Shown in pieces: positions 1 through 8,834 of a DNA stretch of 64,000 bases. The position numbers and the translations under genes were made by a program. A model generated the notes under the pieces. The model did not search any database. It was not told the origin of the DNA and saw nothing but the letters and a program-made list of their open reading frames with translations. Source of the DNA: AP-15 sp963789025. Its GTDB lineage: Bacteria > Pseudomonadota > Alphaproteobacteria > ATCC43930 > CGMCC-115725. The stretch spans positions 558,001-622,000 of the forward strand of contig CAWBIT010000008.1 in NCBI GenBank assembly GCA_963789025.1. The letters are read 5' to 3'. Within the stretch, counting starts at the first letter, position 1, and every line of letters starts with the position of its first letter.

Positions 1-53
1 CGCTTCCCAACCTCCCCCCGACGGTTCCGCTCGATCCACCCAAAATCGTCGAG

Positions 54-61
54 TTAACCAC
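54..61 (+). promoter_or_regulatory. possible CtrA half-site upstream of the SciP-like gene
   Basis: The eight bases TTAACCAC match seven of eight positions of the CtrA half-site TTAACCAT. They lie about 180 bases before the proposed sciP start. In Caulobacter, sciP transcription depends on CtrA, so the placement makes sense, but one short match in a single sequence is weak evidence. The rest of positions 1-240 shows no other feature I can support. Confidence 0.22.
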
Positions 62-240
62 GTTAGGTCACAAATTAGCTCTCACTTCTACACAGGCAGG
101 GTTTCGTAGCATCGCCGATGATATGCGATAAACGGTTCCGTTGCGGCTCGCCGGGGGGGACATGTCTGGGACCAATGGGCAGGCGAGCTCGATGCGGCGG
201 GCGGCGGGCATACGGCCGTGCAAGCAGGCAGCCTCGATCA

Positions 241-483
241 ATGGCTGATCTGCCGCCGTCGAACACCAAAAGATGGGTGGCTCGCCGCAAGGCTGCCGTC
301 CTCGCGGCCCTGCGCAGCGGCGCCATTACAATGGAGGAGGTTTGCCGGCGATACGCTCTTTCGGAGGAAGAGCTGTTCGCCTGGCAGCGAGCGTTCGAGA
401 CCCATGGCCTCCCCGGACTGCGCGCCACTCGCCTTCGGGGGCGACGCACCCGTCGATCAAAAGCCGCCGATCCGCACCTATGA
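241..483 (+). CDS. sciP: SciP-like CtrA inhibitor (DUF1153 family)
   Basis: Small helix-turn-helix protein of about 80 residues. The stretch ADLPPSNTKRWVARRKAAVL followed by EEVCRRYALSEEELFAWQ and HGLPGLRATR is the hallmark of the DUF1153/SciP family, found only in alphaproteobacteria. In Caulobacter, SciP binds CtrA and blocks its activation of flagellar and cell-cycle genes. I start at the ATG that gives MADLPP because conservation begins there. The frame stays open upstream to an ATG at 175 and beyond, and known family members carry a short N-terminal extension, so the true start may be earlier. The stop overlaps the ATG of the next gene, suggesting coupling. The family call is firm; the start is not. 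Confidence 0.75.
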   Translation: MADLPPSNTKRWVARRKAAVLAALRSGAITMEEVCRRYALSEEELFAWQRAFETHGLPGLRATRLRGRRTRRSKAADPHL

Positions 484-1031
484 TGGGCGTTGCGCCCCGA
501 GTTGGTTTTGACGCGTTTTGGACTCAAGTTACGATATCGAGACCAACCTTGATCGGGGGCGTCAGCGAGGAAGATCGGGCGGTGACCCAGGGCGCGCACG
601 CTACAATCTCCGAGCTGCACGAGCGGTGGGCGAGCCTGGAGAACGAGTGCCATCAGCTCGCCATCATAATAGAGGAGGCACGTAACGGCGGCGCCGATGT
701 CACGCTGCTGCGCGATCGGGAGGCCCGCCTCTTGCTCCACATCAGTGCGGTCGTGGCCGAGATTCGCGAAGCGCCGGCGACCACGCTGCACGACCATCTC
801 GCCCTGCTCGACGTCGCAATCGAGCATGAAATCGATCTCGCGGCTGACATTGCCTTCTACGGCGCGAGAGATTTTCCCATGATCACGCGTCTGTTGAGGG
901 CGTTGGCGCGATCTGCGCCGGGTTTCGAATTCAACTCGTTGCGGCGGTCGTTGTCGTCGCCCGGCCAATTCGAGCAACTGATGGACGATGGTATCGAGGC
1001 GGGCGGACCAATTGGCTTTGGCCGTCGATAA
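480..1031 (+). CDS. hypothetical helical protein downstream of sciP
   Basis: About 183 residues. The ATG overlaps the stop of the SciP-like gene, so the two are probably co-transcribed. I do not recognise a family. The middle part (from roughly residue 40) is predicted by eye to be mostly alpha-helical and rich in charged residues, with stretches such as ISELHERWASLENECHQL and LLDVAIEHEIDLAADI; it has no signal peptide, membrane segment or Cys/His metal motif. The first 25-40 residues look less protein-like and the real start may be further in. The frame is clean to the stop and has codon use like its neighbours. A long open frame on the opposite strand over the same bases looks like a shadow. 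Confidence 0.5.
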   Translation: MMGVAPRVGFDAFWTQVTISRPTLIGGVSEEDRAVTQGAHATISELHERWASLENECHQLAIIIEEARNGGADVTLLRDREARLLLHISAVVAEIREAPATTLHDHLALLDVAIEHEIDLAADIAFYGARDFPMITRLLRALARSAPGFEFNSLRRSLSSPGQFEQLMDDGIEAGGPIGFGRR

Positions 1032-1042
1032 TCGGCATTGGA

Positions 1043-2235
1043 TCACTGGCGCGACGCAGATCGCTCAACAGTTCGGACCGGCTCGACTACGATATTGCCG
1101 CTTTCGCTGTGGCCGGGTCCGGCGATCGGTGTTCCCGCGAAGATGACGTTGCCGAACACCGACTGACCTTGCCGCGCTGGGCTGCCGAACTCGATGCCGA
1201 TATGCGGCGAATAGATCTTGTTGTCGAACACCTCGGCCAGTTTCAGCATCATGATCGCGAAAAACCGCAGCAGCCGGCTCTCCGCCGATCAGCACATTGT
1301 CATGGAAGCTGATGCGGCCGGAGCCCTGAAAAAGGGCTTCGCGCGGGTTGTCGATCAACAGATTGCCATAGATCTGATAGAGGTCGTTCGAGCCCGCGCC
1401 CTTTTCGGGAAAGCCCCCCACCAACAAGTTCGGCCGATTGCCGTCAGGCGAGGGCGACCGCTTTTATTGAACACATTATACCTGATGATCGTGGCTTGTG
1501 CTCCTTCCGGCATGCCAGGCAGCTCCGGACGCGCGATCTGGTACTTGATCTGCATGCCATAGCCGATCGGGTCCACGACCAAATTGTTTTCGATCAATCC
1601 TGCAATGAACCGAGCGGTGCCGTCCGAATCTCCGAGATAAAGCGCAGTGCCGGCGGAAAGGATCGTATTTTGCCGGATGACCCAGCTCCACGTCGGGGTC
1701 TTGGTCGCAATTCCGTCGGTCTGCTGGGTCGCTCCGGCGCCAATGATCAGATTGCCGTCGAGAACGATGTGATGGGTGGCGGGATGCGGCGATGCCGGGG
1801 CCTTGATGCCGTCCGCGCCGGGCAGGCCACGGCCGTCGATTACCAGGTTGCTGACGACGATGTAGCTGGAGTCGATGATCTCGACCGTCTTGTTTCCGGT
1901 CTCTCCAAAATGACTGCGGACCGTTCTCCGGCCGGTCCCGTAATGGTGATGCAACGCCCGGGCGCGCCCGCGAGGTTCGTTATCGTGAGGCGGGGGTACT
2001 CTCCCGCCGCCAAGACCAGCGTATCGCCGGGGACGAGGCCGGGAAGCATTCTCCGCTAATTGGAGGGATCCGCGCGTAGAATTCGCCCTGGTTCCTGTGC
2101 AGCGCAAAAATCCGAAGGCGGCGCGCTACCCGGCTCATTGCCCGCCGCAGCCACTGTTCCGCTGCCGCCTTGACAGGCCGAGAGGACGGAGGCAGCGGCA
2201 GCAAAATGCAAGGCGACGAGCGTCTCTCGCCTCAT
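1043..2235 (-). pseudogene. broken parallel beta-helix lipoprotein gene
   Basis: The reading frame starts at 2235 with a lipoprotein signal (MRRETLVALHFAAAASVLSAC, lipobox L-S-A-C). It meets an in-frame TAG at 2056-2058, continues in the same frame (MLPGLVPGDTLVLAAGEYP), then jumps frame three times: near 1900, near 1450 and near 1270. The pieces join into one protein with beta-helix rungs: VEIIDSSYIVVSNLVIDGRG, HIVLDGNLIIGAG, WVIRQNTILSAGTALYLGDS, LYQIYGNLLIDNPREALFQG and VFDNKIYSPHIGIEFG. Right-handed parallel beta-helix proteins of this kind are usually exported polysaccharide lyases or glycan-binding proteins; the substrate cannot be told. With one stop and three frameshifts it is almost certainly dead, unless the assembly is poor here. 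Confidence 0.8.
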
Positions 2236-2279
2236 CTGCGCGCAACCCCGCCCCCTTGCCTAATGCGGCAGTCGCCCGG

Positions 2280-2972
2280 TTACTCCGCGGCCGCTCTAAC
2301 CGGTTCGATGAACCGTGCGATCCACTTGTTGCGGCGCTTCAGGTTCTCCCGATACATCGCCTCGAACTCGGCGGCCGGGAAGGAGTGCGTCGAGGCGCGA
2401 TTGAGCAGCGCTCCGCACCATGCTTTGAGCCGCGGGAATTTCTCGATGTGGCCGAGCTTCTTTACCCGGTCGAGAAACACGTAGCGCTGCAGGAACGGGG
2501 CATAGGCCGCGTCCACCAGCGAATACTTTGCGCCATTGAATAACGGGCCGCTGCCCTGCTTTTCCAGCGCCCGCTCGAGGCGCTCGAAGGGCACCGGGAT
2601 CTGCTCCGCAGCCTTGTTGTAATCGGCCTCGGTGTCGGCGTAAGCCGTTGCCGTGACCGTGTTGGCGAAGGTGGGCACATAATCGGTCCAGGCGCGGTTG
2701 ATGGCGCGCTCGACCGGATCCTCGGGATGCAGGCGCGGCGAGATCGTCTCGTCCAGATATTCGTTGATGGCGTTCGATTCGAACAGCGAGATCTTGTCGT
2801 CGACGCGCAGCACCGGGACTTTCTTGTGTGGCGAGATCGCGAGGAACCAATCGGGCCGGTTATCCGGTTCGATGTGGCGGAGCTCAAACTCGGTGTTTTT
2901 CTCGCGCAGGACAATCGCCGAACGCTGCACCCAGGGGCAGGTCTTAAAGCTGACCAGCATGTATTTTGCCAT
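2280..2972 (-). CDS. glutathione S-transferase family protein
   Basis: 230 residues, normal length for a cytosolic GST. The N-terminal thioredoxin-like half holds a CPW motif at about residues 12-14 (KTCPWVQR), the SHKKVPVL-like cis-proline loop (SPHKKVPVLRVDD, about 48-60) and the glutathione-contact ESNAI (about 65-69). The C-terminal helical half has the family's N-capping region (YSLVDAAYAPFLQR). A cysteine rather than serine or tyrosine at the catalytic place suggests an omega- or beta-like class with thiol-transferase or lyase activity; the natural substrate is unknown. It stands alone, divergent from nothing and facing the same way as the enoyl-CoA hydratase gene after it. Confidence 0.85.
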   Translation of the reverse strand: MAKYMLVSFKTCPWVQRSAIVLREKNTEFELRHIEPDNRPDWFLAISPHKKVPVLRVDDKISLFESNAINEYLDETISPRLHPEDPVERAINRAWTDYVPTFANTVTATAYADTEADYNKAAEQIPVPFERLERALEKQGSGPLFNGAKYSLVDAAYAPFLQRYVFLDRVKKLGHIEKFPRLKAWCGALLNRASTHSFPAAEFEAMYRENLKRRNKWIARFIEPVRAAAE

Positions 2973-3064
2973 GGCGACCTTCGGTTGGTTGGTTGAGGCC
3001 TACATGATTGCACGCCCGTGACGCGGGGTTAACCGCAAAATGGAATCGGGCTTGCCGATCCCGC

Positions 3065-3847
3065 TCACCTGCCCCCGAAAACCGACCGGCGCTTTTCGAC
3101 GAAAGCTCGGCTCGCCTCCAAATGGTCCTCGGTCATTGCGGTGCGCGCCTGATGCACGGCCTCCATTTCGAGCACCGCAGCCAGCGGTTCGGTCTCCGCG
3201 GCGAACAGGTTGCGCTTCATGTAGCCGTAGGCGACGCGCGGCCCGTCGGCGATGCGGCGGGCGAGGGCGGTGGTCTCGCGATACAGCGCCTCGTCCTCGA
3301 CAACCCGATCGACAAGGCCGAGCGAGACCGCCGACGCCGCGTCGATGACCTCGCCGAGAAAATAAAGTTCGCGGGCCTTTGCCGTGCCAACCAGGCGGGT
3401 CAGCGTCCACGACCCGCCAAAGTCGCCGGAATAGCCGACCCCGGCGAACCCGGTGCCGAAACGGGCGGAACGGCCGGCAACGCGCAGGTCACAGGCCAGG
3501 GCGAGCCCTAAGCCGGCACCTACCGCCGGGCCATTGACCATTGCGACGACGATTTTCGGGATCGTGCGCAGTAGCATCGGGAGCTGGTGCATTCGGCGCA
3601 GCCCCTCGACGCGCTCCTCAAATCCCTGGGTGGCTCGGCTCTCCATCGTCTTGACATCGCCGCCGGCGCAAAAGCCGCGTCCGGCGCCGGTGACGACGAT
3701 CGCGCCGATTTCGGCATCGCTGCCCAGGCGCTGCAGCGCCTCACCCAAGGCCAGCAGCATCGCCGGCGAGAACGCATTGAGCCGATCGGGCCGATTGAGG
3801 GTCAGCCAGGCGATCCCGTCTTCGGTCGTTTCCAACAGGTCGCTCAT
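3065..3847 (-). CDS. enoyl-CoA hydratase/isomerase family protein
   Basis: 260 residues of crotonase fold. The CoA-binding AFSPAMLLAL region, the GRGFCAGGDVKTM loop (about residues 56-68) and the oxyanion-hole block NGPAVGAGLGLALACDLR (about 104-121) are all present. One of the two usual catalytic acids of hydratases is replaced in GYSGDFGGSWTLTRLVG (G-rich, D in place of E at the first position), so it could be a hydratase, an isomerase or another crotonase activity in fatty-acid or aromatic acid breakdown. No partner beta-oxidation genes lie nearby, so the pathway cannot be read from context. Confidence 0.85.
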   Translation of the reverse strand: MSDLLETTEDGIAWLTLNRPDRLNAFSPAMLLALGEALQRLGSDAEIGAIVVTGAGRGFCAGGDVKTMESRATQGFEERVEGLRRMHQLPMLLRTIPKIVVAMVNGPAVGAGLGLALACDLRVAGRSARFGTGFAGVGYSGDFGGSWTLTRLVGTAKARELYFLGEVIDAASAVSLGLVDRVVEDEALYRETTALARRIADGPRVAYGYMKRNLFAAETEPLAAVLEMEAVHQARTAMTEDHLEASRAFVEKRRSVFGGR

Positions 3848-3871
3848 TTCAGGCCTCGAACGAGTGCCGCG

Positions 3872-4264
3872 TTACCACGGCGGCGGCTGATAGTAAGGCG
3901 GCGGCGGATAATAGTAGGACGAAGACGCCGCCGCGGCGCCGGCTGCAGCGCCGACTGCCACCCCGGCCGCCACGGCACCGGCTGCCGGGGCGCCATAATA
4001 ACCGCCACGATAAGCCGTTCCGCCATAGTAGGCTCCTCCGGGCGCGCGATAGGCGGTCCCGCCGTAGGGTCCGCGAACGGCGGCGCCGCCATAGGGCCCG
4101 CGCACGGCGGCGGCGCCCCCGGGACCACGAACGGCTGCGCCGCCCATCGGGCCGCGGTATGCGGCGCCACCGTAGGGGCCGCGAACCGCGCCCCAACCGA
4201 ACGCGTCGGGCGCCACCGACGAGGCCAACATTACACTGAGACAAACGACAGTCAGCCGCTTCAT
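3872..4264 (-). CDS. exported Gly/Tyr/Ala-rich repeat protein
   Basis: 130 residues: an N-terminal signal peptide (MKRLTVVCLSVMLASSVAPDAFG), then about eight imperfect copies of a GGAA[VY]RGPYGG-type motif, an Ala/Gly/Val hydrophobic stretch (AAGAVAAGVAVGAAAGAAAA) that could lie in a membrane, and a Tyr/Pro tail (SYYYPPPPYYQPPPW). The ATG overlaps the stop of the preceding DUF2092 gene as ATGA, so the two are translated from one message and are likely coupled. I chose this start because of that overlap and the clear signal peptide. Proteins of this layout commonly follow DUF2092 genes in Bradyrhizobium-like genomes; their role is unknown, perhaps envelope structure. Confidence 0.75.
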   Translation of the reverse strand: MKRLTVVCLSVMLASSVAPDAFGWGAVRGPYGGAAYRGPMGGAAVRGPGGAAAVRGPYGGAAVRGPYGGTAYRAPGGAYYGGTAYRGGYYGAPAAGAVAAGVAVGAAAGAAAASSSYYYPPPPYYQPPPW

Positions 4265-5064
4265 GGCTTGCCTCCTCTGCCCTTCGCCGGCGTCGCAACC
4301 GGCTTCAATTGCACCTGCGTCGCGTCTGCCGGCGGCTGAAAGGTGAAATCCGCGTCGGACGGATGGATATTGAAGTTCCAATCCGAGAACTCGGCGACGA
4401 AGTTCGGTTCGCCCGCCAATGTTCGGTAGGTCACGATCAGCCGGCGCGGTAGCGACTGATCGTTCTTCTCCACCCAGAGCTCGAGCTCGATGCCGGGCGG
4501 CTGGGAGAAGAACATGTGAAGGCACGGGATGCCGTCGATCGTCACGGTATTGACCACTGCGCCCTCGGTCACACCCGTGAGAAACGCCTTGTCTGGAGCG
4601 TCGGTAAAAAGATCGGCAAGCGGGAAATCGATCCCCAGACCCACCGCCTCCTTCACCATTCCCGCGATGGTGCCCTCGGGCACCGGAATGCTCGCGTATT
4701 TCTTTTCGGTAGCGGAGTACACAATGGCGGTTTTGCCGTCAAAAACGAGCTTGCTCACCCCATCGTCTCCAGTCCTATCGACAAGCAGGCGGTTCGGCCG
4801 GTGCACGGTGATCTTGTCGGTATGGACGATGTGGAGCGGCTCACCGTTCGCCCCCCTGTATACCCGGATGGTGCGCGACTGAAACGAGTACTGCTCGGCG
4901 TGCAGGCTCTGGCCCATGCGCGTCAGAGCCGCGCTCGCCTCCTCGCTGATCGCCGGCTTTTTTTGCGGAGTGGCGGCGTGCGCTGCGGGTGCCGTAAACG
5001 GGAGAATGCCGAACAGGCCGCCAGCGAACAAGGCCTCCAGGACGACGATATATCTGAGCTTCAC
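4261..5064 (-). CDS. DUF2092 family periplasmic protein
   Basis: 267 residues with a signal peptide ending near AAHA (about residue 30). The mature part contains the DUF2092 signature: ALTRMGQSLHAEQYSFQSRT, HRPNRLLVDRTGDDG, KLVFDGKTAIVYSATEKKYA, and a C-terminal TYRTLAGEPNFVAEFSDWNF. The fold is expected to be a LolA/LppX-like half-barrel that holds a lipid or other hydrophobic ligand in the periplasm; this is family knowledge, not seen directly. The gene is first in a two-gene operon with the Gly/Tyr-rich protein (ATGA overlap). Confidence 0.85.
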   Translation of the reverse strand: MKLRYIVVLEALFAGGLFGILPFTAPAAHAATPQKKPAISEEASAALTRMGQSLHAEQYSFQSRTIRVYRGANGEPLHIVHTDKITVHRPNRLLVDRTGDDGVSKLVFDGKTAIVYSATEKKYASIPVPEGTIAGMVKEAVGLGIDFPLADLFTDAPDKAFLTGVTEGAVVNTVTIDGIPCLHMFFSQPPGIELELWVEKNDQSLPRRLIVTYRTLAGEPNFVAEFSDWNFNIHPSDADFTFQPPADATQVQLKPVATPAKGRGGKP

Positions 5065-5243
5065 GAAATTTCCCCTACCTTGGTATCCTGGTGTTCACCA
5101 TAATCAGCGCTCTCCAAACCGTCTACGCTCGGAGCCGATTTACTTTGGTCCATATCTCTCGGGGGGTATCCTTGCACGCAGCAATCATCGCTGTTAGATA
5201 GAATTGAGAGTCTGGCATAGGACGCTTAGGTTTCGGTGGGGAA

Positions 5244-6299
5244 ATGCAGACACCGCGCATTCCAAGGTCGAGCGTAACCCTCCGGTCGGCAATTATGGGC
5301 GCATGCCTCGCATTGTTCGCCATGCTGCTCCCTGCAAATTCGCGGGCGCAGATCTACATCGGCGCGGAAGGCGGATGGACCGGCTTACCCGATCGGACCG
5401 ACGATATCCTCAACGTGACCTCGGTCAAGGCGCGCTTCGACGCCGGCTTTAACGCCGGCGTTCGCGGCGGCTACGAGTGGGGCGCCTGGCGCTTCGAAGA
5501 AGAATACAGCTATCGCCAGAACGGCGCCCGCGACCTCGTTGGAACCAACTTCATAGTCAAAGGGGTCAGCGGCGACCGGCACACCAATTCGATCATCACC
5601 AATGTGCTCTACGACTTCACGCTCGGCTACCCGATTACGCCGCATGTCGGGTTCGGGGTCGGCGCGGTCGACGTCTTCGACGGGCTGAAGGTCCCGGGCA
5701 TCGGACAGTTGTTCAACAACAGCAGCTGGCAATTCGGTTATCAGGGGATTGCCGGGATCCGGTACAATCTCAGCCCGACCTTCACCCTCGATCTCGACTA
5801 CCGCTATTTCGCCACCACCCGGCCGACGTTCAATATTCCGAAGACCAATCTGCGTTATCGCACCGCTTACGACACGAACAACTTTGTCGCCAGCCTGATT
5901 TATCAATTCGCGCCACCGCCGCCCCCGGCTCCGGTTCCGGTCGAAGCGCCAGCGCCAGCCCCGCCGGCGCCGCAGGTCTTCCTGGTGTTTTTTGACTGGG
6001 ATCGGGCCGATGTGACCCCCGCTGGGATGGAAGTCGTGCGGCTGGCGGCAAACGCCTACAAGGCCGGCGGTTCGGTACGCCTCCAGGTGACCGGGTACAC
6101 CGATCTTTCGGGCTCCGCCGGCTATAACCAGCGGCTTTCGGAGCGACGCGCCAACAATGTCGCCAACGCTCTGGCGAATTTGGGTGTCGCGCGCAGCGAC
6201 ATGGCGGTCACCGGCCGCGGCGAGAACGACCCGCGCGTGCCGACCCCGAGGGGCGTGCGCGAACCGCAGAACCGGCGTGTCGAGATCGGCTTTTCGTAG
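5244..6299 (+). CDS. OmpA-family outer membrane protein
   Basis: 351 residues. A signal peptide (cleavage after NSRA, about residue 35) is followed by an eight-stranded OmpA-like beta-barrel with alternating aromatic strands (IYIGAEGGWTGL, AGVRGGYEWGAWRFEEEYSY, FTLDLDYRYFATTRP) that ends in a strand finishing with F (LIYQF, about 228). A proline-alanine linker of about 25 residues leads to a C-terminal peptidoglycan-binding OmpA domain (about 243-351) with the NX2LSX2RA-like QRLSERRANNVANAL and the C-terminal PQNRRVEIGF. It should anchor the outer membrane to the cell wall. The start at 5244 follows a GGTGGGG ribosome site; an inner ATG at 5295 would give a shorter signal. Confidence 0.9.
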   Translation: MQTPRIPRSSVTLRSAIMGACLALFAMLLPANSRAQIYIGAEGGWTGLPDRTDDILNVTSVKARFDAGFNAGVRGGYEWGAWRFEEEYSYRQNGARDLVGTNFIVKGVSGDRHTNSIITNVLYDFTLGYPITPHVGFGVGAVDVFDGLKVPGIGQLFNNSSWQFGYQGIAGIRYNLSPTFTLDLDYRYFATTRPTFNIPKTNLRYRTAYDTNNFVASLIYQFAPPPPPAPVPVEAPAPAPPAPQVFLVFFDWDRADVTPAGMEVVRLAANAYKAGGSVRLQVTGYTDLSGSAGYNQRLSERRANNVANALANLGVARSDMAVTGRGENDPRVPTPRGVREPQNRRVEIGFS

Positions 6300-6492
6300 G
6301 GATCGGCCGCCGCGCGTGCCGAGCAGCGTCCCTCGGGGATGATTGCAATGGACACGACGCACAATTCCCGGCGTTAGCAGCAGGTCTGCCGCGGGTTTCG
6401 GTCGCATCGCTATCACCGTGGAATCATATACATAGCTGGCAACTCTTGCAGATCCGGCGCCGTTTAGGCGTGTTCGGCCGGAAAGGTCCCCG

Positions 6493-7785
6493 ATGCTGCC
6501 AATATCCGCTGTCTTTCAGGTCGCCGATATGCTGGGCGATGCGTTTGCGCCCTTGCGCGAACCACTGAGCGCCGATCAGCTGATCGCTCTGGCGCGCCGC
6601 CGCACGGGGCTCACCGAATTTGGCGAAACGGCCTTCCTGGATCCGCTGCAGACGCTTATGCATGCCTGTTACGAGGATGCAAATTTAAGCCTGGTCGGAC
6701 GGGTCGCGACCCGCTGGGACGTGGTGCGGTTCTTGTCGAACCTGCTTCGGCTCTTTGACGAAGAGCAGAGGGCGCCCGAAATTCTCGCTCTGCCGGTCGA
6801 TCGGCCTATCTTCATTTCGGGGCTCCCCCGCTCGGGCACGACCTTTCTGCACAGCTTGTTGGCTCAAGATCCGGCCAATCTGGTGCCGCGAGTGTGGCAG
6901 CTGATCCACCCTTATCCGCCCAGAAATTCCGAGTCGGGACTCGACCGCCGGGTGCGGCGGGTCGCCCGCCAGCTGCGGCTCTTCGGCTTGCTGGCGCCGG
7001 ATTTCCGCCGCATGCACCCGATCGACGCGGGCTCGCCGCAGGAATGTTCCGAGATCACCGCCCATGTCTTCGCCAGCCTGCGCTTCGACACGACTTACCG
7101 TATTCCGAACTACCGGCGCTGGCTCGACGCAACCGGGCATCTCGAGGCCTATCGCTTTCACAAGCGCTTTCTGCAGCACCTTCAATATCAGACGCCGGAT
7201 GGCGGGCGCTGGGTGCTCAAATGCCCCGACCATGTCTTCGCACTGAACGCGATAAGGGCGGTCTATCCGGACGCACGCCTGGTCTTCGTGCACCGGGACC
7301 CGCTCGCCGTCCTGTTGTCGGTTGCGCGATTGACCGAGACCCTAAGGCGGCCATTCACCCGCAGTATCGACAAGGCCGAGATCGGCCGTCAGGACAGCGA
7401 CCGTTGGCTGGCTGCGACCGAACTAATGATTGCCGCGGCGCAAGAGAACCGCTTCGCGGAGCCGATTTTTCATGTTCAATACCTTGATCTGGTCAAGGAC
7501 CCTGTTGGCACGGTGGCGGCACTGTACAGTCACTTCGGGGACGCATTGCACCCTGGTGCCGCGGCCCGGATCGGCCGGCTGGTCGAGGCGAAGCCGAACG
7601 GCGGCTATGGCGCACACGGCTCTCGGCTCGAGGAATACGGCCTCGACGCCGCGCTCGAACGCGAGCGTTACGCGAGATACATGGCGCATTTCGGGATCCA
7701 GCCGGAACCGCAAAGGCGCTCCACGCAGTCGGCGAGGTCTTCGCCAATTCTCGCCTCGCCGCGGTCCGCCAAGCCAATCGAATGA
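6493..7785 (+). CDS. sulfotransferase family protein
   Basis: 430 residues. The 5'-phosphosulfate-binding loop of PAPS sulfotransferases is clear at about residues 112-122 (SGLPRSGTTFLH), and the 3'-phosphate-binding region is present at about 265-280 (RLVFVHRDPLAVLLS). The WVLKCPDHVFALNAI segment between them is typical of the bacterial Sulfotransfer_3-like group that sulfates small molecules or glycans. The N-terminal 110 residues are helical and group-specific. The C-terminal 30 residues are low in complexity (RRSTQSARSSPILASPRSAK). No PAPS synthesis gene is nearby and the acceptor cannot be guessed. Confidence 0.85.
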   Translation: MLPISAVFQVADMLGDAFAPLREPLSADQLIALARRRTGLTEFGETAFLDPLQTLMHACYEDANLSLVGRVATRWDVVRFLSNLLRLFDEEQRAPEILALPVDRPIFISGLPRSGTTFLHSLLAQDPANLVPRVWQLIHPYPPRNSESGLDRRVRRVARQLRLFGLLAPDFRRMHPIDAGSPQECSEITAHVFASLRFDTTYRIPNYRRWLDATGHLEAYRFHKRFLQHLQYQTPDGGRWVLKCPDHVFALNAIRAVYPDARLVFVHRDPLAVLLSVARLTETLRRPFTRSIDKAEIGRQDSDRWLAATELMIAAAQENRFAEPIFHVQYLDLVKDPVGTVAALYSHFGDALHPGAAARIGRLVEAKPNGGYGAHGSRLEEYGLDAALERERYARYMAHFGIQPEPQRRSTQSARSSPILASPRSAKPIE

Positions 7786-7830
7786 CCCGCTTCGGGGACG
7801 TCGCGGGCATCAGCTCGGGCCATCTGGTGG

Positions 7831-8685
7831 TCAGCGCGCCATCAGAACCGGGAGCTGCGCTTCCATAATAATGTGCCGAGTGCCGCCGCCGAAGATCATC
7901 TGGCGGATGCGGCTCTGCGTGTAGGCTCCCTTGAGCAACAGATCGGCACCCGCCGCCGTTGCTTCTTTCAGAAACAACTCGCCCTGGGCCTTCTGCCGGC
8001 CATAGGCCATCCGGATGCTGACATCCATGCCATGCCGTTCGAGGGCGCGCGCCAGTTCTTCGCCCTCGGGGCCGGGCTCAGGCATATGTTGCGGGCCCAC
8101 TGTAACAATGACGACCTTGCGCGCCTGCTTGAGGAACGGCATTCCCATCGCCACGGTGACTGCGGTCTCGGTGCTGCCATTCCAGGCGATCGCGACAACC
8201 TCGCCCAAGGTCGGCAGGCTGCGCTTTGGCACCATCAACACCGGGCGGCCGCTCTCAAACAAGGCATCTTCGAGGGTGGCCTCGGCGATCGAGGCGAGCT
8301 TTTCGGGCTGCTCGACCACGATCAGGTCGAAGACCCGGCCGATCATCCCGACAACGGCATTCTGCCGCCCGTCCTCCTCGCGCCAGGAGGCGCTCGGACC
8401 GTTATGTCCCACCGGCACCGGATCGAGCGGGACGCCATTTGCATTCATGAAATCGCGAAACAGCCGGCGCGCCTGGTCGCGACGCTCATGGCCCTCGCGT
8501 TCGAGGGTGCGATCGACCTCCGACGAGATCGAAAACCCCATCTCGCCGCCGAACACCACCGCGTATTCGGTTGTGAGGCTGTGCAACCCGACCACATGGC
8601 TGTTGAAGCGTTGCGCCGCCATCAAAGCGGTGTCGAGCACCGGGCCGGCATTGCCGTCGCCGACTACGGTTAGCAAGTTCTTCAT
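7831..8685 (-). CDS. tandem-domain universal stress protein (UspA family)
   Basis: 284 residues holding two Usp domains. The C-terminal one keeps the ATP-binding signature (LLLKGAYTQSRIRQMIFGGGTRHIIMEAQLPVLM broken as GAYTQSRIRQMIFGG then GTRHII), while the N-terminal one (DLIVVEQPEK...SGRPVLMVPK) lacks the glycine-rich loop and is probably structural. Usp proteins bind ATP and help survival under stress. The gene is convergent with the sulfotransferase and divergent from the ABC importer genes. Confidence 0.88.
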   Translation of the reverse strand: MKNLLTVVGDGNAGPVLDTALMAAQRFNSHVVGLHSLTTEYAVVFGGEMGFSISSEVDRTLEREGHERRDQARRLFRDFMNANGVPLDPVPVGHNGPSASWREEDGRQNAVVGMIGRVFDLIVVEQPEKLASIAEATLEDALFESGRPVLMVPKRSLPTLGEVVAIAWNGSTETAVTVAMGMPFLKQARKVVIVTVGPQHMPEPGPEGEELARALERHGMDVSIRMAYGRQKAQGELFLKEATAAGADLLLKGAYTQSRIRQMIFGGGTRHIIMEAQLPVLMAR

Positions 8686-8834
8686 CGCGCGCTCCGCCGC
8701 CTCGCCCGCCCCGATCGGAGCGGGGTCTTTATCGAACCATACACGATTGTGTCATGCTTTGCGAGAGCAGCCGGGTGACGGCCGGCGTGCCTCGGTCTAG
8801 AGTTGCAGGCGCACGGCAATCGGAGTTGGCGGGA

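Noticed and set aside
75..1046. 323-codon open frame on the minus strand
   Set aside because: Arg/Gln-rich translation with no domain; it lies opposite the SciP-like gene and the helical protein and is a high-GC shadow.
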